60,134 nt of DNA from Bacteroidota bacterium. GTDB taxonomy: Bacteria > Bacteroidota > Bacteroidia > Bacteroidales > UBA932. Both the position numbers and the translations under genes were made by a program. Every line of letters starts with the position of its first letter. The first letter of the stretch is position 1. The notes under the pieces were generated by a model. That model was given only the letters and a program-made list of their open reading frames with translations. It did no database searches and was not told the DNA's origin. This document shows positions 44,842 through 53,636 of this stretch, piece by piece. The stretch lies in assembly GCA_029567375.1 (NCBI GenBank), contig JAKQLB010000381.1, positions 1 through 60,134 of the forward strand, in the 5' to 3' direction.

Positions 44842-45474
44842 ATGAAACCCCGGGAACTATTTCTTTTTATTTTGGTTTGTTTTTTTGCATTGATTGGGTG
44901 TTCTCAAGTCAATAAAACAAAAAAAAATGATGACCCTAATACTCAAAACAACCTGATCGAGTTTGAAGATATCTATTCAAATCAGCAACAAAGTGGAGAA
45001 GAATTGGGCCCCTGGTGGATTTTCTATAAAGTCAAGATAAATAACAGCACAGATTCCACAATCAGTTTATATCCTAAAAAAGAGCTTGTATCGGTAAAAG
45101 ATATTGAAGCAATCAGAAATAGAAAAGAGTTTATCAGCACATCAGTTTCAGGTGTGGGGGACGCATTCCTTTTATTTAAAAATGACACGATTCCTTTATA
45201 TTGTAGGTACAGTCCGATAACATTGTCTCGGGATTCATGTCAGCACTATCTTTTTTACACTAATCCGGTTGAAACAAAACGATTATATGATTCGTATGTT
45301 CAAGAATATGAGGAATTTCAATGTTTCTTGTCAGATATTGTACAGTCTTCTATTTTCGTCGTGATTTTTAATGAAAAAGATACTTGTTATTATTCTCCCG
45401 ACATTGAATTGAATTTTTACGGAGATCCCGAAGAGCAGTCGGAATGGAATTTCCTACCAAACAACCGCTTTTGA
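44842..45474 (+). CDS. Hypothetical lipoprotein
   Basis: A 210-residue lipoprotein (ALIGCSQVNK, lipidated Cys near residue 20). The body is not recognised; it is rich in Asn, Tyr and Ser, with PWWIFYKVKINNSTDSTISL resembling a beta-sandwich strand pair. AT-rich like its upstream neighbour. Its last 21 bases overlap the end of the convergent hydrolase gene. Confidence 0.7.
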   Translation: MKPRELFLFILVCFFALIGCSQVNKTKKNDDPNTQNNLIEFEDIYSNQQQSGEELGPWWIFYKVKINNSTDSTISLYPKKELVSVKDIEAIRNRKEFISTSVSGVGDAFLLFKNDTIPLYCRYSPITLSRDSCQHYLFYTNPVETKRLYDSYVQEYEEFQCFLSDIVQSSIFVVIFNEKDTCYYSPDIELNFYGDPEEQSEWNFLPNNRF

Positions 45475-47013
45475 TACTGCGCTTTCGTTCCAGCATCTGT
45501 CCACCACTGTCACGACATATTTGAATTTACGGTCTCGCTTTCCTTCCGGTTTGAAGCTCTGATCTTTTGTGATTTTAACAATGTATTGGCTGTCATCCAA
45601 ATTGATTTCTTCATTTTCCGGAAATCTGTAAACTACATAAAAGTGGGGTTCCTGCATTACATCATCGGTGGGTTCTACTTCCCATACGATAGAACCTCTT
45701 TTTATCTTTATGGACTCTATGGGGTCGGGATTGATGGCATCAATATCGGTGTATGCCGGTATCAGAGCCGGGTATCGCTGATACACATTTTGTAGAGAGT
45801 CTGTAATGGAGAATGGGAGCGAGGGTACTTGTTCTGCACTAAGGGAAGTCTCCCGGCGCTGCCCTTCAGCTTTGATCACCGGTGCGGGGACCAATGTCCA
45901 GCCCGGCCACCATACATTACCGTCAACATTGGGCAGAGTTCGCACGAGTTCCATTTTCCTCGGCATCTGAGTGATTTTAGGATTGTCGAGATCGGGCTCG
46001 TTGAATGTTGAGATATTCTGTCCGATATAAAGATGCCCTTTGAAATTGCTATCGTTCCACCAATTTATAAGCACATCGTAATCGGCAGCCGGATGACCGA
46101 TTTTCCAATAAATCTGGGGTACAATATAGTCGATGATGCCTTTCTCAGCCCAACCCGGAACATCCGCGAAGAGCTGTTCATAGTTGGAGAGGCCGTTTGT
46201 CTTGCTGCCGCTGCCATCGGGGGTGTCCTTTAGATTCCTATGGATTCCGAAAGGAGAAATACCAAACCTTATCCATGGTTTGATGGCTTTGATGGCAATA
46301 TTGATTTCCCGCATCAGGGTCTCCACGTTATTTCTTCTCCAGTCATTCTTTTGCCAATACTCAAACCCCTGCGCTTTACCATATTTCACAAAAGATGCGT
46401 CATCGTGGAACTCTTCGTAGGGTACGGGATAGGGGTAGAAATAGTCGTCAAAGTGAATTGCATCCACGTCATATCTGTTGACGATATCCACGATTACCTT
46501 TACGGTGTGGGATACCGATTCGGGCTCGCCCGGATCGAAATAGAGTTGTTTGCCGTATTTTTTGAAAATCTCCGGTTTCTTGAAATAGAGATGATCGGGG
46601 TGGAGCACTTCTGTGTCATTTGAAGTGACACGATAAGGATTGAGCCAGGCGTGGAACTCCATTCCGCGTGCATGAGTCTCTTTGATCAGAAATTCCATAG
46701 GGTCCCAGTAAGGATCGGGTGCTTTGCCCTGCTCTCCGGTTAGAAAACGGGTCCAGGGCTCTATATCCGACTCATAAAAAGCATCAGCCTGAGGTCTTAC
46801 CTGGAAAAGAATTGCATTGCAGCCCAATTGCTGAAGTCTATCCAGTGAATTAATAAACCATTCCTGGATCTCCTCCGTTGTCATGGTTCGCATCTGCTGA
46901 TTACCGACAATATGTAACCAGGCGCCGCGGAACTCACGTTTGGGCAATTCTTGTGAAAAACAAACGCTGATGGCAATCATCAGCATCATAAATGTGGAAA
47001 TGACTCTTTTCAT
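45454..47013 (-). CDS. Family 10-like glycosyl hydrolase (GHL10 / DUF187)
   Basis: Exported protein of 519 residues (signal peptide to about residue 21). The TIM-barrel of the GHL10 family shows in KREFRGAWLHIVGNQ, LGCNAILFQVRPQADAFYES, ARGMEFHAWLNPYR, VDAIHFDDYFYPYP and RFGISPFGIHRN. A C-terminal beta domain (fibronectin-like, from about 430) ends the protein. Members are thought to cleave peptidoglycan-type or other glycans, but the substrate here is unknown. It is last in the truA-exbB-exbD-tonB direction, 52 bases after tonB. Confidence 0.9.
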   Translation of the reverse strand: MKRVISTFMMLMIAISVCFSQELPKREFRGAWLHIVGNQQMRTMTTEEIQEWFINSLDRLQQLGCNAILFQVRPQADAFYESDIEPWTRFLTGEQGKAPDPYWDPMEFLIKETHARGMEFHAWLNPYRVTSNDTEVLHPDHLYFKKPEIFKKYGKQLYFDPGEPESVSHTVKVIVDIVNRYDVDAIHFDDYFYPYPVPYEEFHDDASFVKYGKAQGFEYWQKNDWRRNNVETLMREINIAIKAIKPWIRFGISPFGIHRNLKDTPDGSGSKTNGLSNYEQLFADVPGWAEKGIIDYIVPQIYWKIGHPAADYDVLINWWNDSNFKGHLYIGQNISTFNEPDLDNPKITQMPRKMELVRTLPNVDGNVWWPGWTLVPAPVIKAEGQRRETSLSAEQVPSLPFSITDSLQNVYQRYPALIPAYTDIDAINPDPIESIKIKRGSIVWEVEPTDDVMQEPHFYVVYRFPENEEINLDDSQYIVKITKDQSFKPEGKRDRKFKYVVTVVDRCWNESAVSKAVVW

Positions 47014-47065
47014 TGCGGAATTTCTGTTAATTGATGAATTACCCGCAAATATAATTAAAAGAGAG

Positions 47066-47821
47066 TTATTTCAGCGTGAAAATATAGGTAATGGTGCCTT
47101 CTTGTGAGATGTCGCTGCTGGTGTTGAATTTGGCCTTAAGTGCGGCTTCCTTTGCGGCCTCCCAGAGGGTTCTGTTTGTAACTGTGGTACCTGCAACACC
47201 GGGTTGTGCAGAGGTCACATTGCCATTTTTATCCACTATTATCTTTACCACCACACGGCCGGAGGCCTGTACGGAATATTCGGGAAGAGGTAAGGAACCC
47301 ATTAATGAGCGTCCTTTGAGCTGTGCACTGGGAGTGCCGTCAGTAGAGCCGGTCCGTGTATTACCCTGGGGGTGCCCTGCTGTAAGATTGTCAGAGGGGC
47401 GTTCTGCTGTTTGAGGCGCAAGTGTGTCCTTCTTATCGTTGTTAGCTGTGGGGAAGAGAGCCCTGCGGTTGATCTCCTTGCGGGGCGGTTCGGGTACTTC
47501 CACATCACCATCATCACCGAGAGTAGCCTCAGGAGCTTCATTGCTCTTTGTCCCCTCAACAGGACCTTCGGAGCGTTGCACAAGCCTTACCTCCTCTTCA
47601 GGGTTGGGGTTTGGAGTCCTGGGCTCGATACCGGCTGCTACCTCAATGGGTTTGAGCTCCTCCTCGGAGATAAAATCCATAAGGATTGCCTGCTCTTCGG
47701 GAGGCGGATAGTTGTATTTGAGTCCGGAGCCGACACCAATAAAGAGTAGGGCGATATGAAATATCACCGTCAGTCCGATACCGAACATATTGGATTTGCC
47801 GTCTTTACTTCCGGACCTCAT
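47066..47821 (-). CDS. tonB: TonB energy-transducing protein
   Basis: Links the ExbB/ExbD motor to outer-membrane receptors such as the SusC protein in this window. The 251-residue protein has one N-terminal membrane anchor (about 12-30), a periplasmic spacer rich in Pro, Glu and Thr, and a C-terminal TonB domain. That domain holds YSVQASGRVVVKIIVDKNGN and AALKAKFNTSSDISQEGTIT. The spacer is less proline-rich than in enterobacteria. 10 bases separate it from exbD. Confidence 0.88.
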   Translation of the reverse strand: MRSGSKDGKSNMFGIGLTVIFHIALLFIGVGSGLKYNYPPPEEQAILMDFISEEELKPIEVAAGIEPRTPNPNPEEEVRLVQRSEGPVEGTKSNEAPEATLGDDGDVEVPEPPRKEINRRALFPTANNDKKDTLAPQTAERPSDNLTAGHPQGNTRTGSTDGTPSAQLKGRSLMGSLPLPEYSVQASGRVVVKIIVDKNGNVTSAQPGVAGTTVTNRTLWEAAKEAALKAKFNTSSDISQEGTITYIFTLK

Positions 47822-47831
47822 TTTCAGTCTC

Positions 47832-48245
47832 TTATTCGGGCGAGGTCGCCATTATTACTTTGAATTTATTGCGTTTCGCAATGTTCATCAATGCCACTAC
47901 CTCCTTGATGGGAACGGTTTCGTCGGCATAGATGGAGAAGGTTGGATCATCTTCCCCCCGGAGGAGATTGACTACACTCCCCTCAATCTGGTCAAAGCGG
48001 ATGGGTATCTGATTACCGTTGATGTGGTAGGATACCATATTCTGCTCGGGATAGTGCTTTATGGAGACGCTCACTGTGGCCTTGGCCGATATTTGACCGG
48101 TGCTCTTGGGTAACAGGAGCTTGAGTGCGTTGGGATTGACCAGCGTGGAGGTTATTAAGAAAAATAAGAGCAACAGAAACACGATGTCCGTCATCGAGGA
48201 CATCGAAAAAGAGGCTTCCGGCTTGGTTTTACGTTTGATGGCCAT
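47832..48245 (-). CDS. exbD: ExbD/TolR biopolymer transport protein
   Basis: 137 residues from the ATG at 48245; a longer frame upstream overlaps exbB and is rejected. One membrane segment (about 18-38, MTDIVFLLLLFFLITSTLV) contains the conserved Asp that carries protons. A periplasmic domain follows. It forms the motor with ExbB and TonB, encoded on either side. Confidence 0.93.
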   Translation of the reverse strand: MAIKRKTKPEASFSMSSMTDIVFLLLLFFLITSTLVNPNALKLLLPKSTGQISAKATVSVSIKHYPEQNMVSYHINGNQIPIRFDQIEGSVVNLLRGEDDPTFSIYADETVPIKEVVALMNIAKRNKFKVIMATSPE

Positions 48246-48252
48246 AACCTGA

Positions 48253-48960
48253 TCAATAAAGGTTGGAGTCCTCCTGTTTGGACTGCAATGTGTCAAGAAG
48301 ATCGATGGTGATATTTTCCATCTTGAACACCACGTCGGATACCCTTGCGGTGAGGTAGTTGTAGCCGAAATATGCCATGATGCCCACAATAAGACCACCT
48401 ACGGTGGTAACCATAGCTGTATAAATACCATCCGAGAGAAGGGAAATGTCTATGTTGTTTCCTGCCTGTGACATATTGAAGAATGCCTGGATCATACCCA
48501 TTACCGTACCGAGAAATCCGATCATAGGTGCACCGCCGGCGATTGTGGCCAGGAAGGGGAGGCTCTTCTCGAGTTTGGCAACTTCGAGGTTGCCGACATT
48601 TTCGACCGCTGCCTGTATGTCTGTAAGGGGTTTGTCAATCCTTTCGATCCCTTTCTCTACCAGCCTGGCAATCGGAGAAGAGGTTTTTTTGCAAAGGCCT
48701 AGAGCAGATTTGATTTTACCGTCCAGGATGTAGTCGTTGATGTCTTTCATAAAGGTTTTACTGATTTTTCCGGCTCTTCTGATGGCCCACCATCTTTCAC
48801 CAAAAATATAGATACCTATTATGGAGAGTAGTGCGAGCACTATCATCAGCCATCCGCCTTTGATTGCCATATCAATCAAGGAAAAGGTGAGTTCCTCCTG
48901 CACTGGGGCAACCGCGCCCTCAATTACTTCAGTGCCTGTCTGTAGAAATGTAAAAAGCAT
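48253..48960 (-). CDS. exbB: ExbB/TolQ/MotA proton channel protein
   Basis: Inner-membrane channel subunit of 235 residues from the ATG at 48960 (an ATG at 48993 would overlap truA by 20 bases). Three membrane segments: about 28-48 (WLMIVLALLSIIGIYIFG), and a pair in the second half (GGAPMIGFLGTVMGMIQAFF, TTVGGLIVGIMAYFGYNYLT) that carry the conserved Thr/Gly faces. Cytoplasmic loop between. exbD starts 7 bases later. Confidence 0.93.
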   Translation of the reverse strand: MLFTFLQTGTEVIEGAVAPVQEELTFSLIDMAIKGGWLMIVLALLSIIGIYIFGERWWAIRRAGKISKTFMKDINDYILDGKIKSALGLCKKTSSPIARLVEKGIERIDKPLTDIQAAVENVGNLEVAKLEKSLPFLATIAGGAPMIGFLGTVMGMIQAFFNMSQAGNNIDISLLSDGIYTAMVTTVGGLIVGIMAYFGYNYLTARVSDVVFKMENITIDLLDTLQSKQEDSNLY

Positions 48961-48973
48961 AAATGTATCTGTT

Positions 48974-49735
48974 TTATTTTTTATTGTTTTCAAAAAGGGG
49001 ATAGGGATATCTGACTTCCGTCAGAAAAAGCGCGTGACCGGGAACTGATTGTCCGGCTTTGCAACGCTCTTTTTCCTCTATCAGCTGTGCGATCCATTCC
49101 GGGTCTCTTTTACCTCTGCCGATATCCAAAAGTGTGCCAACCATCGCTCTGACCATGTTCCTCAGAAAACGATCTGCAGTGACGCAAAAGCAGAGATGTG
49201 TCACATCAATCTGCTCCCATAGAGCCGATGTTACTCTGCATATGGAGGTCTTATTGTCGCCGCCAAGCTTTTCAAAGCTCGAAAAATCTTTTGTCCCGAG
49301 CAAATACTGGGCGGCAACGTTCATCATTTCCATATCAAGGTGATGTCTGTATTGGTATGAAAAAATGGCAAAAGGGTCTTTTTCGGTGTGGACATAATAT
49401 CTGTATGTGCGGCTTATGGCGTCAAAACGGGCATGGGCATCATCAGCAACCTGACAAATATTCTGAGCGATTATGTCCGAAGGCAGAATGGCATTTATTT
49501 TGCGTAATATCTCCTTAGGCTTTTTAGTGCACTTCGCTGAAATGTCGAAATGGGCTATGAATCCTTTGGCATTGACTCCGGCATCCGTCCTTCCGGCGCC
49601 TGTAACAGTAATCGTCTCTCCTGTTGCGAGAGTCAGTGCCCTCTCCAGAACGGCCTGCACGGAGATAGCATTCTTCTGGATTTGCCATCCGCTATAGGCA
49701 CCGCCGTTAAAAGAGATTGAAACAAAGAGCCGCAT
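48974..49735 (-). CDS. truA: tRNA pseudouridine(38-40) synthase
   Basis: Makes pseudouridine at positions 38-40 of the tRNA anticodon arm. The 253-residue protein has the catalytic Asp in TVTGAGRTDAGVNAKG, RLFVSISFNGGAYSGWQ at the start, SRTYRYYVH and DRFLRNMVRAMVGTLLDIG, all typical. First gene of the truA-exbB-exbD-tonB run on this strand. Two possible -7 boxes (TACTTTTG and TATTTTTG, minus strand, 49772-49787) lie upstream. Confidence 0.96.
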   Translation of the reverse strand: MRLFVSISFNGGAYSGWQIQKNAISVQAVLERALTLATGETITVTGAGRTDAGVNAKGFIAHFDISAKCTKKPKEILRKINAILPSDIIAQNICQVADDAHARFDAISRTYRYYVHTEKDPFAIFSYQYRHHLDMEMMNVAAQYLLGTKDFSSFEKLGGDNKTSICRVTSALWEQIDVTHLCFCVTADRFLRNMVRAMVGTLLDIGRGKRDPEWIAQLIEEKERCKAGQSVPGHALFLTEVRYPYPLFENNKK

Positions 49736-49749
49736 TGGAAAAAATATAT

Positions 49750-49787
49750 TAATTTTGTAGGTTATAAATTACAAAAGTACAAAAATA
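49750..49787. promoter_or_regulatory. Divergent -7 boxes between truA and the moxR gene
   Basis: TAATTTTG at 49750-49757 (plus) and TACTTTTG / TATTTTTG at 49772-49787 (minus) all match TAnnTTTG. The 66-base gap therefore holds promoters in both directions; -33 boxes are not clear. Confidence 0.35.
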
Positions 49788-49801
49788 TTCAATTTATCTA
49801 T

Positions 49802-50794
49802 ATGAACAGCGTAAACATCAAAGAACTCAACGACCGCATAGAACGCGAAAGTGCCTTCGTCGATATTGTCACGATGGAGATGAACAAAGTCATTGTAGGG
49901 CAGAAACATCTGGTGGAGAACCTTCTGATCGGACTTTTGGCCGATGGCCACATTCTCCTGGAAGGCGTGCCGGGTCTTGCCAAGACTTTGGCCATCAATA
50001 CTCTTGCATCCATTGTGGATGCAAAATTCAGCAGAATACAGTTTACCCCGGACCTTTTGCCGGCAGACGTCATCGGCACACTCATTTACAGCCAGAAGAG
50101 CGAACAGTTTCAGATTAAGAAGGGTCCCATCTTCGCCAACTTCGTGCTTGCGGATGAGATCAACCGTTCGCCCGCAAAAGTGCAGTCGGCTTTGCTCGAG
50201 GCGATGCAGGAACGCCAGGTGACCATCGGTGATGACAGTTTCCCGCTACCGCAACCTTTCCTCGTAATGGCAACGCAGAACCCTATAGAGCAGGAGGGTA
50301 CTTATCCTCTGCCCGAGGCTCAGGTTGACCGATTCATGCTTAAAGTAGTGGTGAGTTATCCCAAAAAGGAGGAAGAAAAGCTCATTATACGCATGAACAA
50401 CTCAGGGACTTTTCCCAAACCCTCCACGGTACTCAAACCCGAGGACATTGTACGTGCCCGTGAGGTGGTCAGGGATGTATATATGGATGAAAAAATTGAA
50501 AAATATATAGTTGACATCGTTTTTGCAACACGTTATCCCGAAGATTACAATCTGCCTAAACTCAAGGATATGATTGCCTTCGGCGGCTCCCCACGTGCCA
50601 GCATATCGCTTTCATTGGCAGCCAAGGCCTATGCCTTTATCAAGCGTAGAGGTTATGTGATTCCGGAAGATGTCAGGGCGGTTTGCTATGAGGTACTCAG
50701 ACACAGAATAGGGCTGACCTATGAGGCTGAAGCCGAAAATGTTACTACAGAGGCCATTATTGCCGATATCCTAAATGCAGTAGAAGTTCCATAG
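49802..50794 (+). CDS. MoxR-family AAA+ ATPase
   Basis: A 330-residue chaperone-like ATPase, first gene of the Bat operon. Walker A is HILLEGVPGLAKTLAINTLA, Walker B LADEINRSPAKVQSALLEAM, sensor 1 ATQNPIEQEGTYPLPEAQVD and arginine finger in RFMLKV. MoxR proteins work with the VWA-domain proteins encoded downstream, probably in folding or assembly of envelope or metal-containing complexes. Confidence 0.95.
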   Translation: MNSVNIKELNDRIERESAFVDIVTMEMNKVIVGQKHLVENLLIGLLADGHILLEGVPGLAKTLAINTLASIVDAKFSRIQFTPDLLPADVIGTLIYSQKSEQFQIKKGPIFANFVLADEINRSPAKVQSALLEAMQERQVTIGDDSFPLPQPFLVMATQNPIEQEGTYPLPEAQVDRFMLKVVVSYPKKEEEKLIIRMNNSGTFPKPSTVLKPEDIVRAREVVRDVYMDEKIEKYIVDIVFATRYPEDYNLPKLKDMIAFGGSPRASISLSLAAKAYAFIKRRGYVIPEDVRAVCYEVLRHRIGLTYEAEAENVTTEAIIADILNAVEVP

Positions 50795-50807
50795 TAGATA
50801 ATTGTTG

Positions 50808-51689
50808 ATGGAAACAGATTTGTTGAAAAAAGTAAGGAAGATTGAGATAAAGACCCGCGCTTTGTCACATCAGATATTTGCAGGTGAGTACCACTCCGCC
50901 TTCAAGGGGCGCGGTATGGCTTTCAGTGAGGTGCGTGAGTACCAATACGGCGACGACGTACGCAGTATGGACTGGAATGTCACCGCTCGTCTGAGAACTC
51001 CCTACATCAAGGTGTTCGAAGAGGAGAGGGAGCTTACCGTGATGCTTCTGATAGATGTGAGCGGCTCAAGGGCATTCGGTACGGTGGTTAGGTCCAAAAA
51101 GGATCTGATGGCTGAGGTAGCTGCCGTGCTCTCTTTTTCTGCATCAATCAACAACGACAAGGTAGGAGCTCTATTTTTCAGCAGTAAGGTGGAAAAGTTC
51201 ATTCCTCCCAAGAAGGGGCGTACCCACTTACTGAGGATTATCAGGGAAATTCTCGAATTCAAGCCGCAGGAGAAGGGAACCGACATCGGTGAGGCATTGC
51301 GCTATCTTACAAACGCCATTAAAAAACGTTGTACTGCGTTTCTGCTCTCCGATATGCTGGATACTGATGAGAATGCAGCTCCGCGTTACGAAGAAGCCCT
51401 TAAGATTGCGGCCGGACGGCACGATCTTTCGGTAATCAATATTTACGATCCCCGCGAAAGGGAAATCCCTGACGTTGGTCTGATAAGGATTCGTGATGCG
51501 GAGACCGGCCAGGGTATGTGGGTCGATTCCTCTTCTTTCAAGGTACGCAGCAGTTTTGCGCAGTGGAATAGGGATCTTTACGAAGATACAATTCATCTGT
51601 TGCGCAGGTATAAGGTGGACAATGTCAGCATCAGCACCAACCAGGACTATGTAAAGGAGTTGATTTCGTTTTTCAAAAACAGAGCCTGA
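50808..51689 (+). CDS. DUF58 domain protein
   Basis: 293 residues from the ATG at 50808 (two in-frame TTG codons precede it). The DUF58 core has AGEYHSAFKGRGMAFSEVRE and YGDDVRSMDWNVTARL, followed by a VWA-like part with the MIDAS motif LLIDVSGSRAF. It sits between the MoxR and DUF4381-like genes, as in other Bat operons, and its stop overlaps the next start (TGATG). Confidence 0.93.
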   Translation: METDLLKKVRKIEIKTRALSHQIFAGEYHSAFKGRGMAFSEVREYQYGDDVRSMDWNVTARLRTPYIKVFEEERELTVMLLIDVSGSRAFGTVVRSKKDLMAEVAAVLSFSASINNDKVGALFFSSKVEKFIPPKKGRTHLLRIIREILEFKPQEKGTDIGEALRYLTNAIKKRCTAFLLSDMLDTDENAAPRYEEALKIAAGRHDLSVINIYDPREREIPDVGLIRIRDAETGQGMWVDSSSFKVRSSFAQWNRDLYEDTIHLLRRYKVDNVSISTNQDYVKELISFFKNRA

Positions 51690-52645
51690 TGAAAAGAAGA
51701 TATTTATTTACCATATTGACGCTATTTATCTGTGCGATTAACCTATTCGCCCGGAATGACGGTGAGCCGCAGTACAAATCGGTGCTCAGCAGGGATTCGA
51801 TATTGATAGGTGACCAGATTGAGTGGCGTATTCCCGTCAGAATACTCGAAGGAGAAGATTATTATATAGAAAGACCTGACGATCCGGTTGCTCCCGGAGT
51901 TGAAACCATCAAGGGCTTCCACATAGATACCCTTTATTTCAGGCGAGGAAGACTTGAAGTGGAGGGGAGAATGACACTTACGGCATTTGATAGCGGAAGT
52001 TATTTCTTACCGCCGGTGCTTGTACATATAGAGAGGGCTGACGGTTCCGTCGATACTCTTTTTTATGACGGACCGGTACTCGATGTCAATACCATACAGA
52101 TAGATACCGCTACTTTCGTTCCTTTCGATATCAAGGGACAGATAAAGTATCCGGTGACCTTCTCCGAAATAGTTCTTTGGGGTGGCGTTGTGTTGATTGC
52201 AGTTGCTCTCGTATTGCTTATAGTGCTATTTGTCATAAGAGCCAGAAAGGGGCGTTCCATCTTTGGCCGTACAATAGTTAAAGATCCTCCGCATATCGTT
52301 GCATTGCGCTCGCTTGAGAAGATACGTGGTCAGAAACTCTGGCAGAACAACCGTCATAAGCAATTTTATACTGCGGTGACCGACACTTTGCGTAAATATA
52401 TCAGTGACAGATATAATATCGCAGCCATGGAGCAGACCTCAAACGAGATGTTTGAAGATCTGAAAGACAAAGAGATCGATCCCTATCTTATGGAACGTCT
52501 CAGAGAACTCTTTACCACGGCTGATTTTGTGAAGTTTGCCAAGCATACCCCTTCCATTGGGGAAAATGAGGAGGCTATTCCTACTGCAGTAAGATTTGTC
52601 AATGCAACCTTCCTGCAGGAAATTGAAAAAGAAAAGGAGAAGTAG
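51689..52645 (+). CDS. Membrane protein of the Bat operon (DUF4381-like)
   Basis: A 318-residue protein with a signal peptide (to about residue 21), a periplasmic beta-sandwich-type domain (about 25-155), one membrane segment at about 164-186 (GGVVLIAVALVLLIVLFVI) and a cytoplasmic helical domain. The last includes KQFYTAVTDTLRKYISDRYNI, as in DUF4381 proteins that accompany MoxR and VWA genes. No catalytic motif. Coupled to the DUF58 gene by overlap; batA starts 3 bases after its stop. Confidence 0.82.
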   Translation: MKRRYLFTILTLFICAINLFARNDGEPQYKSVLSRDSILIGDQIEWRIPVRILEGEDYYIERPDDPVAPGVETIKGFHIDTLYFRRGRLEVEGRMTLTAFDSGSYFLPPVLVHIERADGSVDTLFYDGPVLDVNTIQIDTATFVPFDIKGQIKYPVTFSEIVLWGGVVLIAVALVLLIVLFVIRARKGRSIFGRTIVKDPPHIVALRSLEKIRGQKLWQNNRHKQFYTAVTDTLRKYISDRYNIAAMEQTSNEMFEDLKDKEIDPYLMERLRELFTTADFVKFAKHTPSIGENEEAIPTAVRFVNATFLQEIEKEKEK

Positions 52646-52648
52646 TTC

Positions 52649-53635
52649 ATGTTTTTTGAATATCCATATCTGCTCTGGCTGGAGTTGATACTCATACCGC
52701 TGATTGCCCTATACATTTGGAGGGAATACAGGGGCTCTTCACCATCTATGATTGTCTCCAATTCCACTCCGTGGAAAGCAAAAGGGGGGACACTTAAAAA
52801 AGTGCTGCGTCACATACCTTTTGTGCTGAGGATGATTGCAATAGCTGCCATAATCGTGGCTATTGCCCGTCCGCGCACTTCGGAAACCTTTGAGACTGTG
52901 GATACCGAAGGTGTGGACATCGTGCTTACAATGGATATCTCCACCTCGATGCTTGCCCGAGATTTCAAACCGGACCGTATCGGTGCCGCCAAGGATATTG
53001 CAATCGAGTTTGTAGCCTCAAGACCAACCGACCGTATTGGAATAGTGGTCTTTGCCGGTGAAAGTTTCACCCAGTCACCTCTCACTACCGACCGTGTGAC
53101 GCTGATCAATCTGATGAAGGAGATAGAGACCGGACTGATTGAGGATGGTACTGCCATAGGTAACGGACTTGCCACGGCGGTTGCGCGACTCAAGGACTCC
53201 GATGCCAAGAGCAAAGTAGTAATACTGCTTACTGACGGTGTCAATAACCGTGGTGAAATTGCTCCTCTGATGGCTGCGGAGATAGCCAAAACTTATAATA
53301 TCCGGGTATATACCATAGGAGTGGGAGCGATGGGCACGGCACCTTACCCGGTAATGACCCCTTGGGGAGTTCGTTTGCAAGATATAGAGGTGGAAATTGA
53401 TGAGAAACTCCTTCAGGAGATAGCTGCCCAGACCGGTGGTAAATATTTCAGGGCCACTGACAATACCAAACTGCTCGAGATTTACGGTGAGATAAACGCC
53501 ATGGAGAAGAGTAAAACGACAGTAGATAGTTTTCCGATCTATTCGGAACTCTTTATGAAATATGCGTCAATAGCGCTTTTGGCTCTTCTGGCGGAACTTT
53601 TATTCAGATTATTTGTAATAAGGAGGATACCATAG
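52649..53635 (+). CDS. batA: BatA, VWA-domain aerotolerance protein
   Basis: Membrane protein of 328 residues. Membrane segments lie near 7-25, 55-75 (IPFVLRMIAIAAIIVAIAR) and at the C-terminal end (about 305-325). Between them is a von Willebrand A domain with the MIDAS motif TMDISTSMLARDF and VILLTDGVNNRGE. In Bacteroides fragilis the bat genes contribute to aerotolerance. batB starts one base after the stop. Confidence 0.92.
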   Translation: MFFEYPYLLWLELILIPLIALYIWREYRGSSPSMIVSNSTPWKAKGGTLKKVLRHIPFVLRMIAIAAIIVAIARPRTSETFETVDTEGVDIVLTMDISTSMLARDFKPDRIGAAKDIAIEFVASRPTDRIGIVVFAGESFTQSPLTTDRVTLINLMKEIETGLIEDGTAIGNGLATAVARLKDSDAKSKVVILLTDGVNNRGEIAPLMAAEIAKTYNIRVYTIGVGAMGTAPYPVMTPWGVRLQDIEVEIDEKLLQEIAAQTGGKYFRATDNTKLLEIYGEINAMEKSKTTVDSFPIYSELFMKYASIALLALLAELLFRLFVIRRIP

Positions 53636-53636
53636 A

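Noticed and set aside
48246..48398. Longer N-terminus for ExbD
   Set aside because: The extra 51 residues are the antisense-free overlap with exbB in another frame and lack ExbD similarity; ATG at 48245 fits the family.
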